64,000 nucleotides of DNA from Halarchaeum rubridurum (GCF_014647115.1 NZ_BMOO01000001.1:518919-582918), one strand, 5' to 3'. Counted from the stretch's first letter, positions 51,931 through 61,957 are shown. The notes: generated from the letters alone by a model not told the origin. Made by a program: numbers and translations.

Positions 51931-52797
51931 TTACTCGCCGGCGTCGCCGCTCGGGTCGGCGTCGACGGCCGTGACGTGGTCGTAGAGGTCGTCGGGGTCG
52001 GCGTCGATGCCCTGCCGCGAGAAGAACGCGGCGACGTTCTCGCAGTCGCGGTGGAGGAACTCCGCGGCGTTGCCGTGGTGGACGGTGACGGCCTGTCCGA
52101 CGTCGATGATCGTGAGTTCGCCGTCGTGGACGACGATGTTGTACTCGGAGAGGTCGCCGTGGACGAGGCCGGCGCTGAAGAGGCGCTGCATGTACTCGCG
52201 GACGACGTCGTAGGCGGTCTCGGGGTTCTCCAGGGTGACGTCGTGGAGCGTCGGCGCGGGGTCGGTTGCCTCGCCGATGAGTTCCATCACCAGGACGTTT
52301 CGCTGGACGGCGATGGGTTGGGGGACGCGGACGCCGGCGTCGTGGGCGCGAGCGAGGTTGGCGAACTCCTTGCGCGTCCACGCGAGCACGACGGCCTTCT
52401 TGTCGCCGCGGATGCCCTCGAAGCGCGGGTCGCCTTCGAGGTAGTCGCGCATGTGCTGGAAGTTCGAGGCGTTGATCCGGTAGACCTTGACGGCGACGTC
52501 GTCGCCCTCGGGTGCGGCGGCCTCGTAGACGTTCGCCTCCTTGCCGGTGGAGATGGGGCCGCCGAAGGCCGCGAGGTGGCCGTCCTGCACGAGCTTGTAG
52601 AGCGCGGCGAACGTCGCGTCGTCGAACGCGCCCTCCTGGACCTTGAACTGGTCGGCGTCCTTCAGCCGCGTGAGGAACGACTCGAACTCGCGGTCCTGGC
52701 GGCGCGTGATACGGTCGACCTCGTCGTCCGAGACGTCGAGGTCCTCCCACTCGTCGCCCGGCGCGCCCTCCGTCTCCTCGACGAACTCGCCGGCCAC
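51931..52797 (-). CDS. rio1: RIO-type serine kinase/ATPase Rio1
   Basis: Rio1 acts in small ribosomal subunit maturation. The 288-residue protein has the P-loop-like 'GGPISTGKEANVYEA', the ATP-binding Lys in 'VAVKVYRI', the catalytic loop 'GLVHGDLSEYNIVV' and the metal-binding 'TIIDVGQAV'. An acidic N-terminus and a helical tail flank the kinase core. Its start lies one base after the eif1A stop, so they are an operon. Confidence 0.95.
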   Translation of the reverse strand: MAGEFVEETEGAPGDEWEDLDVSDDEVDRITRRQDREFESFLTRLKDADQFKVQEGAFDDATFAALYKLVQDGHLAAFGGPISTGKEANVYEAAAPEGDDVAVKVYRINASNFQHMRDYLEGDPRFEGIRGDKKAVVLAWTRKEFANLARAHDAGVRVPQPIAVQRNVLVMELIGEATDPAPTLHDVTLENPETAYDVVREYMQRLFSAGLVHGDLSEYNIVVHDGELTIIDVGQAVTVHHGNAAEFLHRDCENVAAFFSRQGIDADPDDLYDHVTAVDADPSGDAGE

Positions 52798-52798
52798 G

Positions 52799-53080
52799 CT
52801 AGACGTGCCCCTCCTCTCGGAGTTGCTCGGCCGCGCGGTTGTCGTAGCGCCACTCGACGTCGGCCTTCTCGTCCTGCCAGTCCCAGGGGTCGACGAGGAC
52901 GATGTCGCCCTCGCGTATCCAGACGCGTTTTTGCATCCGGCCGGGGATGCGCGCCGTCCGCTCGGTGCCGTCGGCGCACCGGACCGCGATCCGGTTCGCG
53001 CCGAGCATCTCCGTCACCTCGGCGAACACCTCGTCCCCCTCGGGCATCCGGAGGTCGATTCGCTCGGATTCCTCGCTCAT
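52799..53080 (-). CDS. eif1A: Translation initiation factor aIF1A
   Basis: The 93-residue protein has an OB fold typical of aIF1A/eIF1A: '[49 protein letters not shown]' spans the five strands. It assists scanning-independent initiation on the small subunit. The start at 53080 is set by the ATG and a TATA-like box about 29 bases upstream. It heads the eif1A-rio1 operon. Confidence 0.95.
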   Translation of the reverse strand: MSEESERIDLRMPEGDEVFAEVTEMLGANRIAVRCADGTERTARIPGRMQKRVWIREGDIVLVDPWDWQDEKADVEWRYDNRAAEQLREEGHV

Positions 53081-53104
53081 TGGGCCCGTGTAGCCCCGGC
53101 AGAC

Positions 53105-53113
53105 GGTTAAACC
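53105..53113 (-). promoter_or_regulatory. TATA-like box of eif1A-rio1
   Basis: On the minus strand GGTTTAACC (itself palindromic) is centred about 29 bases before the ATG at 53080. Confidence 0.5.
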
Positions 53114-53200
53114 CAACTCACGCGACCGGACGTTCATCCGTGAGAAGGAGACCAGAGTCGGGGGTGCGATACCGGATGACCGCGGCGGCCCCGCGACGTG

Positions 53201-53231
53201 CGGCCCGACCCGCCGCGGAGCGGTCGGGCCG
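53201..53231 (-). terminator. Hairpin 3' of tyrS
   Basis: The sequence cggcccgacc (53201-53210) pairs perfectly with ggtcgggccg (53222-53231), a 10-bp stem with an 11-base loop, starting 29 bases beyond the tyrS stop. There is no T run, so a terminator role is inferred from position only. Confidence 0.5.
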
Positions 53232-53259
53232 TCGTTCGCCACACAGCCGCTGAAGGACC

Positions 53260-54240
53260 TCAGGCGCGCAGTTCGCGGAGGCGCTCGCGCCCCGGCGCGA
53301 TGAGTTCGTCGAGCGACGCGGCGAGGGCGCTCTTCGCGTCCGCCGGGTGGAGTTCGCCCGATTCGAGGTCGGCCTCCAGGTCGTCGTAGCGCTCGTAGAC
53401 GAGGTCGCCGCCGTACTGCTCGGGGCGCTCGACGACGACCTCCTCGAAGCGCGGGAAGACGTGGTACCGGAAGATTTCGAGGACGGGGTTCACGAGGTCG
53501 CCCTCGGGGTCCGCGGTCGGCGGGCAAAAGGCCGCGTTGACCTTCTCCTCTAAGTCCTCCGTCGAGTCCTCCATCGAGATGGTGGTGCCGGTCGAGGAGG
53601 ACATCTTGCCCTCGCCGGTCTCCAGGTCGCCGACGATGGGCGTGTGGAGGCAGGTCGGGGCGTCGTAGCCGAGTTCGGGGAGTTCCTCGCGGGCGAGCAT
53701 GTGGACCTTGCGCTGGTCCATCCCGCCGACGGCGAGGTCGACGTCGAGGTACTCGATGTCGAGCGCCTGCATCAGCGGGTAGACGACGTGGCTCACCTTC
53801 GCGGTGTCGTCGCCCTGCAGTTCCGCCATCGCGCGCTGGGCGCGCTTCAGCGTCGTCCCCACCTGCAGCGAGTGGAGGTCGAGTTCGTACGCCTCGTCGA
53901 GCTGGTAGGACGACCCGAGGACGAACTCGGTGTTCGACTCATCAAGGCCGTAGGCGAGGAACTGCTCTTTCATCTGCTCGGCGGTGTCGCGTATCTCCTC
54001 GAAGGTGCCCTTGTCGTTGAGATAGGCGTGGACGTCGGCGAGGAGGACGACGACCTCGAAGCCCGCCTCCTGGAGGTCGATGAGTTTGTTCGCGGTGAGG
54101 AGGTGGCCGATGTGGAGCACGCCGGAGGGCTCGTAGCCGACGTACGCCCGCTTCCCGTCGGGGTCCTCGGCCAGCGCCGCCACCTCCTCCTCGGTCACGA
54201 CTTCCGCCGCGTTCCGAGAGATGCGCTCGTAGGCGTCCAT
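53260..54240 (-). CDS. tyrS: Tyrosyl-tRNA synthetase
   Basis: TyrRS charges tRNA-Tyr. The 326-residue class I enzyme has HIGH in '[16 protein letters not shown]' and KMSSS in '[12 protein letters not shown]', with the tyrosine-binding 'YVGYEP' and '[13 protein letters not shown]'. It is the short archaeal form without the S4 domain. The start at 54240 is chosen because earlier in-frame sequence is arginine-rich and overlaps the divergent gene's upstream region. Confidence 0.96.
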   Translation of the reverse strand: MDAYERISRNAAEVVTEEEVAALAEDPDGKRAYVGYEPSGVLHIGHLLTANKLIDLQEAGFEVVVLLADVHAYLNDKGTFEEIRDTAEQMKEQFLAYGLDESNTEFVLGSSYQLDEAYELDLHSLQVGTTLKRAQRAMAELQGDDTAKVSHVVYPLMQALDIEYLDVDLAVGGMDQRKVHMLAREELPELGYDAPTCLHTPIVGDLETGEGKMSSSTGTTISMEDSTEDLEEKVNAAFCPPTADPEGDLVNPVLEIFRYHVFPRFEEVVVERPEQYGGDLVYERYDDLEADLESGELHPADAKSALAASLDELIAPGRERLRELRA

Positions 54241-54361
54241 GGGGCGACAAAACGGGACGAGGGGGTTAGCGGTTGCGGTGTCGTGCTCGTTCGCGCTTCG
54301 CCGCGTCCGCCGTGCCGGCCGCGTCCGACGCGGCGGCGCAACGCTCTTGGCCGCCGTGGCG

Positions 54362-54814
54362 GTGGACCAAGACGTGTCCCTCCGCTCCCGACTCCGCGCG
54401 CTGACGGACGACCGCTGTCGCGTCGCGCTCCTCCTCGGCCTCGCGTCCGTCCCCGTCACGGTCGCGCTCAACTGGCGCTACGCGCCCGAACCGGCGTCGG
54501 CGACGCCGGTCGCCCTCGCGTGTCTCCTCGCGGGCGCGCTGGCGGTCCGCGGGGCGACGAGCGGCCGCCGCGCCGGCGAGGTCGCGGCGGTCGCGGGGAG
54601 CCCGCCCGTCCTCGCGCTGAACGCGTGGCGGGCGGCGACCGAGTGGGCGGGCTACGGGCCGCTCGCGACGCGAGTCGGGACGCCGTTCGCGGCGGTCGTG
54701 GCGTTCGGCGCGGCGCTGTTCACGGTCGCGGTGCTCCTCGTCGTGCTGGTCGTCGTCGGCCGCGCGTGCGGGCGGGTCGGCGCGTGGTGCGGCGAGCGCG
54801 TCGTCGGCGTCTAG
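54362..54814 (+). CDS. Membrane protein of unknown function
   Basis: The 150-residue product starts at GTG 54362 (MDQDVSLRSRLRAL), with GTG 54374 as an alternative. It has four hydrophobic segments (about 20-38, 45-63, 70-88 and 112-137) with basic flanks. No motif is recognisable. Its stop lies one base from the convergent DUF460 gene. Confidence 0.65.
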   Translation: MDQDVSLRSRLRALTDDRCRVALLLGLASVPVTVALNWRYAPEPASATPVALACLLAGALAVRGATSGRRAGEVAAVAGSPPVLALNAWRAATEWAGYGPLATRVGTPFAAVVAFGAALFTVAVLLVVLVVVGRACGRVGAWCGERVVGV

Positions 54815-54815
54815 G

Positions 54816-56780
54816 CTACTCCCGCTCGGCGCGGTGTTCGCTGATTATCGAGTCGACCATGCTTTCAGTTTCCTCCTGGGCGCGTTCCTCGGCGCGCTCG
54901 GCGTAGTCGGCCTCGACGGCCGCGACGGCGTCCTCGCGGGCGATGGCGAGCTCGTCGATCTCGCGGATGGAGACGTCGCTCGCGTCGCCGAACGCGACGT
55001 CGGCCTCGTAGAGGACGTCCTCCGCGACGTCGCTCGTCTTCCCCTCCAGGAGGACGACGCGGGGGTCGCGCTCGACGAGCGCCTCGGCGGTGCGTCGGCC
55101 CGCGCCGCTGGCGTCGCGGAAGTAGACGACGTCGCCGCGCGCGATGCCGTAGTCGTCGTCCGCGGTCTCGATGGCGTCGAGCGTGAACTGCGCGACGGGT
55201 TTCACGGCGGTGAGCGACCCGGAGCCGTTGACGTCCGCGAAGTTCGAGTGATCGAGCTTCCAGAGTTCCTTCAGGCGTTCGAGCTTCTTCGCGAGCTCGT
55301 CGGCGCGCTCGCGCTCCTCGTCGAGTTCCTCCTCCAGGCGGTCGTTCTCCCACTCCAGGCGCGTGACCTCGCGGCGCTCGCGGGCTTCCTTTCGCTCCTC
55401 GCGGCGGGCCTCGTCGAGTTCGGCCTCCAGTTCCGCGATGCGCTCGTCCTTCGCGTCGAGGTCGGCCTCGAGGTCCGTGACGTGGTCGTCGAGGCGGGTG
55501 ACGCGCTCGCGGAGGCGCTTGATGGTGCGCTCTTCCTCCGTGAGTTCGCGGGCCTCGTGCTCGTGGTCGTCGCCGTCGTCGCCGTCGTCCTCGGTGAGGT
55601 CGGCGACGGCGGCCTCGACGGTGGACTCGTCGGCGAGCACGCGTTTGACGACCTCGCCGCGATCGACTCTGGGAGGTATCTTGCGGGTGATGCGTCTGAT
55701 CTGGTCGGCGTGGTCGTCGTGGGCGTAGAGCGCGGCGGCCATCGCGTCGCGCTCGTGGTCGTTGTCGTACCCCTCCTCGCGGGTCCGGTGTTGTTTCTCG
55801 TCGACGGGGAGGTCGCTCTCGGGGTGCCAGCCCGCGGCGTCGAAGCTCCGGCGAATCTGGTCGACGGTCGCGGGCATCGGCGTGACGTCCGCGGCGACGA
55901 GCACGGGCCGGCCGCGCTCGATTATCCACTCGATGACGTCCGCGGTGTCGGCGGTGCGCGTGGAGAGGACGTCGAGGAGGTGGCCGTCGAGGTCGACGAG
56001 CGCGACGGCGGTCGTGGTACCGGGGTCGACACCGACGAAGACGCGGTCGCGGCGCTTGGCGAGCGGGCGGAACTCGATGCCGTCGCGCCGGACGCGCTCG
56101 ATCTCGACGCGGACGTCGCCCGAGCGCTTGTTCGAGACCGGGATGTCCCGTGGGCGGCCCTCGACGGTGAAAACGGCGTTCGAGAAGCCGCCGTACTTCT
56201 TCGTGACGTCGCGCTCGTAGGTGAGGCCGGCGTCGTCGAGTTTCGAGGCGACGTCCCGGGCCTCGCGTTTGACGTTGCCGTGGATGCGTCGCGTGTAGCG
56301 GTCCTGGCTCCACCCGCCCTTCCCGGTGGAGCGTCCGCGCGAGACCTTGACGGTGGTCTCGTCGGTGAACGCGGAGACCTCGTGTCCGACGTTGCGGGCG
56401 GCGAGGCGGGCGGCGGCCTCGGCCTCCTCGATGGCGGGCTTCCCGTAGGGGACGCCGTGGCGTTTCGCCACGCGTGAGAGGGGTTCGGGCCGCTCGTTCC
56501 CCGTCACTTGCACGAGCTTCGTGGCGTCGGGGAGCCCGCCGAGGAAGCGGACGAGGGCGTCCTTGTCCGCGGCGAGCTCGTACATGTTGTCCGTCGCGAC
56601 GATGTCGGGCTCCTCCGCGTCGACGAGGCGGAGGAGCTTGCGGCGCGTCACGACGTCGCGCTCTATCGACTCGCCGTCGTAGGTGACGAGGGCGTAGGAG
56701 GGCGCGTCGCCGCGGACGTCGCCGCTCTGGACGTCGACGCCGTAGACGAGCGTGTCGAGCGCGCGCGTGCGAGTGCTCAT
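54816..56780 (-). CDS. DUF460-type RNase H-fold protein with coiled coil
   Basis: The 654-residue protein starts with a region of 'YGVDVQSGDV' type, then a RuvC/RNase-H-like core 'VFVGVDPGTTTAVALVDLDG' with its GxDPGTTT aspartate and later 'NDHERDAMAAALYA'. A charged coiled coil follows (about 400-500), then a soluble C-terminal domain. This is the archaeal DUF460 arrangement. Nuclease activity is plausible from the conserved acidic residues, but it is not known for this family. Confidence 0.88.
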   Translation of the reverse strand: MSTRTRALDTLVYGVDVQSGDVRGDAPSYALVTYDGESIERDVVTRRKLLRLVDAEEPDIVATDNMYELAADKDALVRFLGGLPDATKLVQVTGNERPEPLSRVAKRHGVPYGKPAIEEAEAAARLAARNVGHEVSAFTDETTVKVSRGRSTGKGGWSQDRYTRRIHGNVKREARDVASKLDDAGLTYERDVTKKYGGFSNAVFTVEGRPRDIPVSNKRSGDVRVEIERVRRDGIEFRPLAKRRDRVFVGVDPGTTTAVALVDLDGHLLDVLSTRTADTADVIEWIIERGRPVLVAADVTPMPATVDQIRRSFDAAGWHPESDLPVDEKQHRTREEGYDNDHERDAMAAALYAHDDHADQIRRITRKIPPRVDRGEVVKRVLADESTVEAAVADLTEDDGDDGDDHEHEARELTEEERTIKRLRERVTRLDDHVTDLEADLDAKDERIAELEAELDEARREERKEARERREVTRLEWENDRLEEELDEERERADELAKKLERLKELWKLDHSNFADVNGSGSLTAVKPVAQFTLDAIETADDDYGIARGDVVYFRDASGAGRRTAEALVERDPRVVLLEGKTSDVAEDVLYEADVAFGDASDVSIREIDELAIAREDAVAAVEADYAERAEERAQEETESMVDSIISEHRAERE

Positions 56781-56828
56781 TCGACGGGGACGGGTAGGCG
56801 CTCGCGGCGTATAAGTTCCGCTCCGGGC

Positions 56829-58259
56829 TCAGTCGAGGGCGGCGAGGACGTCCGCGACGCGCTCGGCCTCGTCGGCGCGCTGACAGGCCGCGCGGAGCGT
56901 TTCGGCGTCACCGTCGCGGAGGCGGCCGGCCTTCGCTTCGAGGGTGTCCCAGTCCATCGGCTGGGTGGGGTGGCCGGGGTACGCGCCGACCTCGGCGTGG
57001 TGGACGCTCCCGTCGTCGCGCTCGACGTCGACGACGGCGGGGAGGAGGCCGGCCTCGAACTGCGCCGTGAGGCCGGGGGCTTCCTCGACGGCGACGGTCG
57101 CGGCGAGGCGGCGCACGGCCTCGTCGCCAAGGGTGTCGGCGAGGTCGGTCGGGCCGCCGACGAGCGCCGCGGCGACGGAGTAGGAAAGCGAGCGCGCGGC
57201 CACGCCGACCGTGTCGGGCGTCGGGTCGTCCGCGGGCGCGGGGAGCGTGAGCGGGTCGAAGGTGCGGACGACGACGCGCTCGACGGTCGCGGGGTCGAGG
57301 GCGACGCGCGCGCCGAGGTCGGCGGCGGCCGCGACCGCGGCCTGCACGGCGAACGGCCCGAGCACGCGTCGCGCAGCGGCGTCGTGGACCCGCTCGCAGG
57401 CCGGGTCGAGGGCGAAACCCCCCTCCTCGGCGTGCGCCTCGATGGAGTTCGTGTCCTCGCCGAACTCGCAGGCCGCGCCCTCGGCGTCCGCGCCCGTGTC
57501 GTCGTCGGTCTCGTCGTCCGCGTCCGCCCCGCTGTCGTCCGCGTCAACCGCGTCGTCGAGGAGCGTCGCCAACACCGGGTGGTCGACGAAGGGGTCTGCG
57601 GGGCCGGCGACGCCCGCGGCGGCGAGCGACGCGGCGGTGACGCCCGCGCGGGCGGCGAGCGGGCCGGCGAAGTCGTCGGCGCCGATCTCGTCGGTGTTAC
57701 CGTCGAAGGACGCCCCGTTGGCGACGGCGAGCGCGATGGCGTCCCGGGTCGCGTCGGCGTCGAGCGAGCGGGCGCGGGCGGCCCCGGCGGCCGCGGCGAC
57801 GAGCACGTGGACCGCAGGGCTCCACCCGTGTTCGCGGACGGGGGCGTGCCACGCGAGTTCGCCGTGGACCTCGTAGGTCGCGGCGAGCGCGGCGACGAGC
57901 GTCTCGCCGTCCGCATTGGCGGCCTCGGCGGCGGCGACGACGGCGGGGACGGCGTCGCTCGGGTGGCTCGGGCCGTCGGGCGCGAGGAAGGCGTCGGCGG
58001 CCGCGGAGCCCCGGACGCGGGCGGCGTTGTGGAGCGTCGCCGCCGCCGGGCCGGCGCGCACGCCCGTTCCCCAGCAGGTGCAGGCGTCGCCGCCCTCGGC
58101 CGCGGTGACGTCGGCGGCCGCGGCGGCCGCGTCGGAGTCGACGCCCGCGACGGCGAGCGCGTCGAAGAGGCGGCGTTTCGTCGCGTCGGCGACGGCCGCG
58201 GAGAGGTCGTCGTACGTCACGTCGGCGACGAAGGCGGCGATGTCGGCGGCGGTCGTCAT
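56829..58259 (-). CDS. MmgE/PrpD-family protein
   Basis: The 476-residue protein belongs to the family of 2-methylcitrate and cis-aconitate-type (de)hydratases/isomerases: N-terminal 'VTYDDLSAAVADATKRRLFDALAVA', then 'AATLHNAARVRGSAAADAF' and 'HGWSPAVHVLVAAAAGAA'. An acidic, Asp-rich insertion (about 230-260) separates the two domains and is likely a halophilic surface loop. No prpB or prpC gene adjoins it, so the substrate is not set. Confidence 0.88.
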   Translation of the reverse strand: MTTAADIAAFVADVTYDDLSAAVADATKRRLFDALAVAGVDSDAAAAAADVTAAEGGDACTCWGTGVRAGPAAATLHNAARVRGSAAADAFLAPDGPSHPSDAVPAVVAAAEAANADGETLVAALAATYEVHGELAWHAPVREHGWSPAVHVLVAAAAGAARARSLDADATRDAIALAVANGASFDGNTDEIGADDFAGPLAARAGVTAASLAAAGVAGPADPFVDHPVLATLLDDAVDADDSGADADDETDDDTGADAEGAACEFGEDTNSIEAHAEEGGFALDPACERVHDAAARRVLGPFAVQAAVAAAADLGARVALDPATVERVVVRTFDPLTLPAPADDPTPDTVGVAARSLSYSVAAALVGGPTDLADTLGDEAVRRLAATVAVEEAPGLTAQFEAGLLPAVVDVERDDGSVHHAEVGAYPGHPTQPMDWDTLEAKAGRLRDGDAETLRAACQRADEAERVADVLAALD

Positions 58260-58304
58260 ACGCGGGTGTGCGGCCGGCGACGGGAAAACCCGTCCGAATC
58301 GCCG

Positions 58305-59888
58305 CTAGTACGCGAAGACGTCCCAGAGCCACTCGCCGGGCGAGCGCGCGCCGAGGGTATCGGGCCGGGGAGCCTCGACGCCCGGCCCGCTCGCGGCGTC
58401 GTACGTCCGGTTCCGAACGAGGTCGTGGTCGCCGAGCGTCGCGTTCAGGCGCGCCGACCCGCCGAGGACGACGCCGCGCTCGGTGTCGAGTCGCATCCGC
58501 ACGCGCCCCGAGCGGACGGAGGCATCGTCCGCCTCGACGTCCAGCAGGGCGTCGAACACCGCCGCGTCGTCGGTGAGCGCGACCGTGCGCACTCCGTCAG
58601 TCCGGTTCACGGTCGTCCACGCGCCCGTGTGCGGCTCGGGGAGGCCGGACGCGAAGCCGTCGGTGACCGCGTACTCGTCGCGGAGGTACCAGTAGCCCGG
58701 GAGGGCGCGGGCGCGTTTCCAGTCGCCGGCGTGTCGCTCGCCGAGCGCGAACAGGCCGGGGGAGAAGCCGGCGAGGCCGTAGACGACGCCGCTGTCCGCG
58801 TAGCCGACGGTGGGGTCGCCGTCGCCGGTGTCGACGACGGTGCGGATGCGCCGGTCGGTGCGTTCGACGGTCGTGGTCGAGACGAGGGCGCGCCCCTCGT
58901 GGGCGTCGCGGACGGTGACGCGGTGGTCGCGCGCGGCCGTCCGGTCGAGCGCGGCGGCGTAGGCGTCGGTCGCGTCGGCGGGGAGCGCCGCGGTCCCGGT
59001 CCCCGCGTCGGGCGTGGGGCGCGTCTCCGTCACGCGGACCGCGCTCGCGCCGGCGACGAGGGTGGTGAGCAAAAGCGCGGCGACGGCGACGCGCTTCGGG
59101 GAGAGGGACGGGGGACGCGGCCCGCCGCGGCGGGCGAGGGCGACGTGTATCGGATAGGCGAGCGTGCCGAGGAGGACGAGCGCGCCGACCGTCGAGGCGA
59201 ACGCGACGCCGAGCGAGAGCAGCGCCGCGGTCCGCGTCGGGTAGTAGTCGGCGGCGAGGGCGACGCAGGCGGCGAAGAGGCCGAGCGCGACGAGCGCGCA
59301 GACGAGGTGGAGGCCGAGGACGGCCGCGGTCCGGCGACGGTCGCGGAGCGCGCGGAGGGGAGCGCGGACGTCGACACCGACGCCGTCGCCGCTCGCGGCG
59401 CGCGCGACGGCGGGCGCGAGGAGACCCCACGCGAGGAACGCGCCGACGGCGACGCCGACGAGCGGCGTGACGTGGACGGCGACGGTGGAGACGGTCCCGC
59501 CGGTCGCGTAGACGGCCCAGCGGACCGGGGTGTCGAGGAGGAGGAACGCGGCCGCGCCACACGCGAGCGCGACGAGGTGGCCGCCGACGGCGAGCGCGAG
59601 GAGTGTGGGGCCGCGCTCGCGGAGTCGCGCACGGAGGGCGAGCGCGGGCGTCGCGGCCGGGTCGGCGACGGCGGCGTCGACGGCGGGCGCGGTCGCGCCG
59701 AGGAGCGGGAGGGCGACGACCGGCGGGCAGACGACGGCGAGGAGCGGGTGGACGGTTGCGAGTGCGAGTCGGAGGACGACTTCGCAGAGGAGCGCGCCCC
59801 CGGCGAAACCGAAGGTGCGCGGGCGGTTCAGCGCGACGCGGAGGCCGTCGCGGAGGGCACCGTGGAGGGCGTCACGGGGAGCGGACAT
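58305..59888 (-). CDS. Membrane protein with large C-terminal extracellular domain
   Basis: The 527-residue product has six or so hydrophobic helices in the first half (about 22-45, 75-100, 115-140, 170-195, 205-230 and 258-275), followed by a soluble beta-rich domain from about residue 280 containing NRT and NAT glycosylation sequons. This outside domain starts 'VRVTETRPTPDAGTGT'. No recognised family; DUF7847-like haloarchaeal proteins have a similar layout, unchecked. Confidence 0.75.
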   Translation of the reverse strand: MSAPRDALHGALRDGLRVALNRPRTFGFAGGALLCEVVLRLALATVHPLLAVVCPPVVALPLLGATAPAVDAAVADPAATPALALRARLRERGPTLLALAVGGHLVALACGAAAFLLLDTPVRWAVYATGGTVSTVAVHVTPLVGVAVGAFLAWGLLAPAVARAASGDGVGVDVRAPLRALRDRRRTAAVLGLHLVCALVALGLFAACVALAADYYPTRTAALLSLGVAFASTVGALVLLGTLAYPIHVALARRGGPRPPSLSPKRVAVAALLLTTLVAGASAVRVTETRPTPDAGTGTAALPADATDAYAAALDRTAARDHRVTVRDAHEGRALVSTTTVERTDRRIRTVVDTGDGDPTVGYADSGVVYGLAGFSPGLFALGERHAGDWKRARALPGYWYLRDEYAVTDGFASGLPEPHTGAWTTVNRTDGVRTVALTDDAAVFDALLDVEADDASVRSGRVRMRLDTERGVVLGGSARLNATLGDHDLVRNRTYDAASGPGVEAPRPDTLGARSPGEWLWDVFAY

Positions 59889-59963
59889 CGCTCGCACGTC
59901 CACGCGGGGCGCCCTTGACGGTTCCGCCGGGAGCGGTCCCGCGTCCCGGAGGCGGCCACGCGA

Positions 59964-60884
59964 CTACTGGTAGGGGACGTCGACGGTGAGGCCGTCGTGG
60001 GCGAGGATGGTCTCGCCGTGGTGTTCGTCGGCGGCGTCGGCTTTGAGCGCGCCGACCGCGCCGCCGTAGCGCGAGGAGATGTGGGTGAGCGCGAGGCGGT
60101 CAGCGCCGGCCTCGCGGGCGATGCGGCCGGCCTCGCCGCCCGTCGAGTGGGCGGTCTGGCGGGCGCGCTCGGCGTCCTGGTCGCTGAACGTCGCGTCGTG
60201 GACGAGGAGGTCGGCGTCCTCGGCGGCGGCGACCGTCGCGTCTATCGGGCGCGTGTCGCCCGTGTAGACGAGTTTGCGGCCCGGTCGGGGGTCGCCGACG
60301 ACCTGTTCGGGTTCGACGACGGTGCCGTCGTCGAGTTCGACGGGGTTGCCGGCGTGGAGTTCGGAGAACTTCGGGCCGACGGGGACGCCGAGTTCCTCCG
60401 CGTGCTCGCGGTCGAAGCGGCCCTTCCGGTCGTCCTCGACGAGCGCGTAGCCCACGGAGTTCGTCCGGTGTTCGGTGTGGAAGGCCTCGACCCCGTACGC
60501 GTCGCGTTCGAGGACGGTCTCGCCGGGGGCGACCTCGTGGACGTCGAGGCGAAACGAGGGGGTCGCGCCGATGGCGGTGACGAGGCTGCGCACCTCGTCG
60601 CCCGTCCCGCGCGGCGTGTAGACGTCGAGGGGGCTGTCGCGGTCGTTGAAGTCGAGCGTCTGGACGAGGCCGGGGAGCCCGAGGACGTGGTCGCCGTGGA
60701 CGTGCGAGAGGAAGACGGCGTCGACGTCGAAGCCGGTGCCGTAGCGCATCATCTGGCGCTGGGTGCCCTCGCCGGCGTCGAAGAGGAATGCGTCGCCCTC
60801 CCGGCGGACGTGGAGCGCGCTCGTGTTGCGCTCGACGGTCGGGACGGCCCCGCTGGTGCCGAGGAAGGTGGCGGAGAGAGTCAT
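59964..60884 (-). CDS. rnz: Ribonuclease Z
   Basis: RNase Z removes the 3' trailer of tRNA precursors. The 306-residue short-form enzyme has the metal motif 'SHVHGDHVLGLPGLV' (HxHxDH), 'YTGDTRPI', the exosite-linked 'HDATFSDQDAERA' and a final 'ALTHISSRY'. N-terminal 'TFLGTSGAVPT' is typical. It is the partner of EndA and the tRNA synthetases nearby in tRNA metabolism, although not in an operon with them. Confidence 0.95.
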   Translation of the reverse strand: MTLSATFLGTSGAVPTVERNTSALHVRREGDAFLFDAGEGTQRQMMRYGTGFDVDAVFLSHVHGDHVLGLPGLVQTLDFNDRDSPLDVYTPRGTGDEVRSLVTAIGATPSFRLDVHEVAPGETVLERDAYGVEAFHTEHRTNSVGYALVEDDRKGRFDREHAEELGVPVGPKFSELHAGNPVELDDGTVVEPEQVVGDPRPGRKLVYTGDTRPIDATVAAAEDADLLVHDATFSDQDAERARQTAHSTGGEAGRIAREAGADRLALTHISSRYGGAVGALKADAADEHHGETILAHDGLTVDVPYQ

Positions 60885-60961
60885 GGGGGTTCTGGGGTCG
60901 GGCGGCGTAAACCGCCTTCGGAACGTCAGGGGGCGCTCTCGGCGCGCGAAAACGGGCGTGT

Positions 60962-60968
60962 CGTTTAT
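60962..60968 (+). promoter_or_regulatory. TATA-like box of the DUF4382 lipoprotein
   Basis: The sequence gtttatc lies about 31 bases before the ATG at 60997. Confidence 0.45.
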
Positions 60969-60996
60969 CCGTGGGACGCTCCCAGCGGTGGGACGG

Positions 60997-61902
60997 ATGA
61001 ACCGACAGGGACTGCTCGCGGTCTGTCTGGTCGCGCTCGTCGCCCTCGCCGGCTGTGCCGGCGGGATGGGCGGCGGCACCACGACGGACACGAGCGCGAC
61101 GAGTACGACGGCCGACGGGACGACGACCGACGACGGCGGGAGCGGTGACGGGGGCGACGCCGGCACCGTCGCCACGTACGTCAGCGACCGGCCGGCGGCA
61201 ATCGACGACTTCGCGCACCTGAACGCGACGGTGACGCGCGTCGGCCTCCACCGCGTCAGCGCCGACGCGAACGCCACCAGCAGGGCGAACGCCAGCGGCT
61301 GGCAGACCGTCGCGGTGAACGAGACGGTCGACCTCACCGCGCTCCGCGGGGAGAACGCGACGCACGTCGTGGACCAGCGGGTGCCGAGCGGGACGTACGA
61401 CAACGTCTTCGTCTACGTCTCGAACGTCGAGGGGACGCTCACCGACGGGTCGAGCGCCGCGGTGAAACTCCCGTCCGGGAAGCTCCACCTCGCCACGACG
61501 TTCACCGTGGAGGCGAACGAGACGGTGGACTTCGTCTACGACCTCGCCGTCCACGAGACGGGCAACGGCCGCTACATCCTCCGTCCGAACGCGGGCGAGT
61601 CCGGGCCGGACCAGCCCATCCGCGTCGTCGGTGACGGCGGGGCGAGCGCGAGCGCCTCCGCGAGCGGGAGCGTCGACCTCGGCGTGACGGAGAACGACAG
61701 CGCGAACGCGAACGCGAGCGGGAGCGTCGACCTCACCGTGCGCGAGACCGTGAGCGCCGAGAGCGACGACGGGTCGAACGCGACGTCGGAGGACGAGACG
61801 ACGACGAGCGAGACGGCCACGACGAGCGAGACGACGTCCACGACGAGCGGGACGGTGACGGCGAACGCGAGCGCCGAGGCGACGGCGAACGCGTCGGGCT
61901 GA
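60997..61902 (+). CDS. DUF4382 lipoprotein
   Basis: The 301-residue protein has a Sec-type signal with the lipobox LAGC (residue about 20) and a Thr/Asp/Gly linker. A DUF4382-like beta domain follows (about 58-205: 'YVSDRPAAIDDFAHLNATVTRVGLH', 'VPSGTYDNVFVYVSNV'). The tail repeats 'NANASGSVDL' and 'TTSET' motifs and holds many Asn-X-Ser/Thr sites, so it is probably heavily glycosylated. Function is unknown; it is presumably a cell-surface protein. Confidence 0.86.
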   Translation: MNRQGLLAVCLVALVALAGCAGGMGGGTTTDTSATSTTADGTTTDDGGSGDGGDAGTVATYVSDRPAAIDDFAHLNATVTRVGLHRVSADANATSRANASGWQTVAVNETVDLTALRGENATHVVDQRVPSGTYDNVFVYVSNVEGTLTDGSSAAVKLPSGKLHLATTFTVEANETVDFVYDLAVHETGNGRYILRPNAGESGPDQPIRVVGDGGASASASASGSVDLGVTENDSANANASGSVDLTVRETVSAESDDGSNATSEDETTTSETATTSETTSTTSGTVTANASAEATANASG

Positions 61903-61957
61903 CGCGCGCCGACGGGCGCGCGGCGACAGACGGGCGCCGGCGCGCGGCGCAACCGCC

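Noticed and set aside
56508..59918. A plus-strand reading frame of over 1100 codons.
   Set aside because: It overlaps three real minus-strand genes (DUF460, PrpD and the membrane protein). Its sequence is Arg/Gly/Val-rich as expected of a complementary frame in GC-rich DNA, and it shows no motif.
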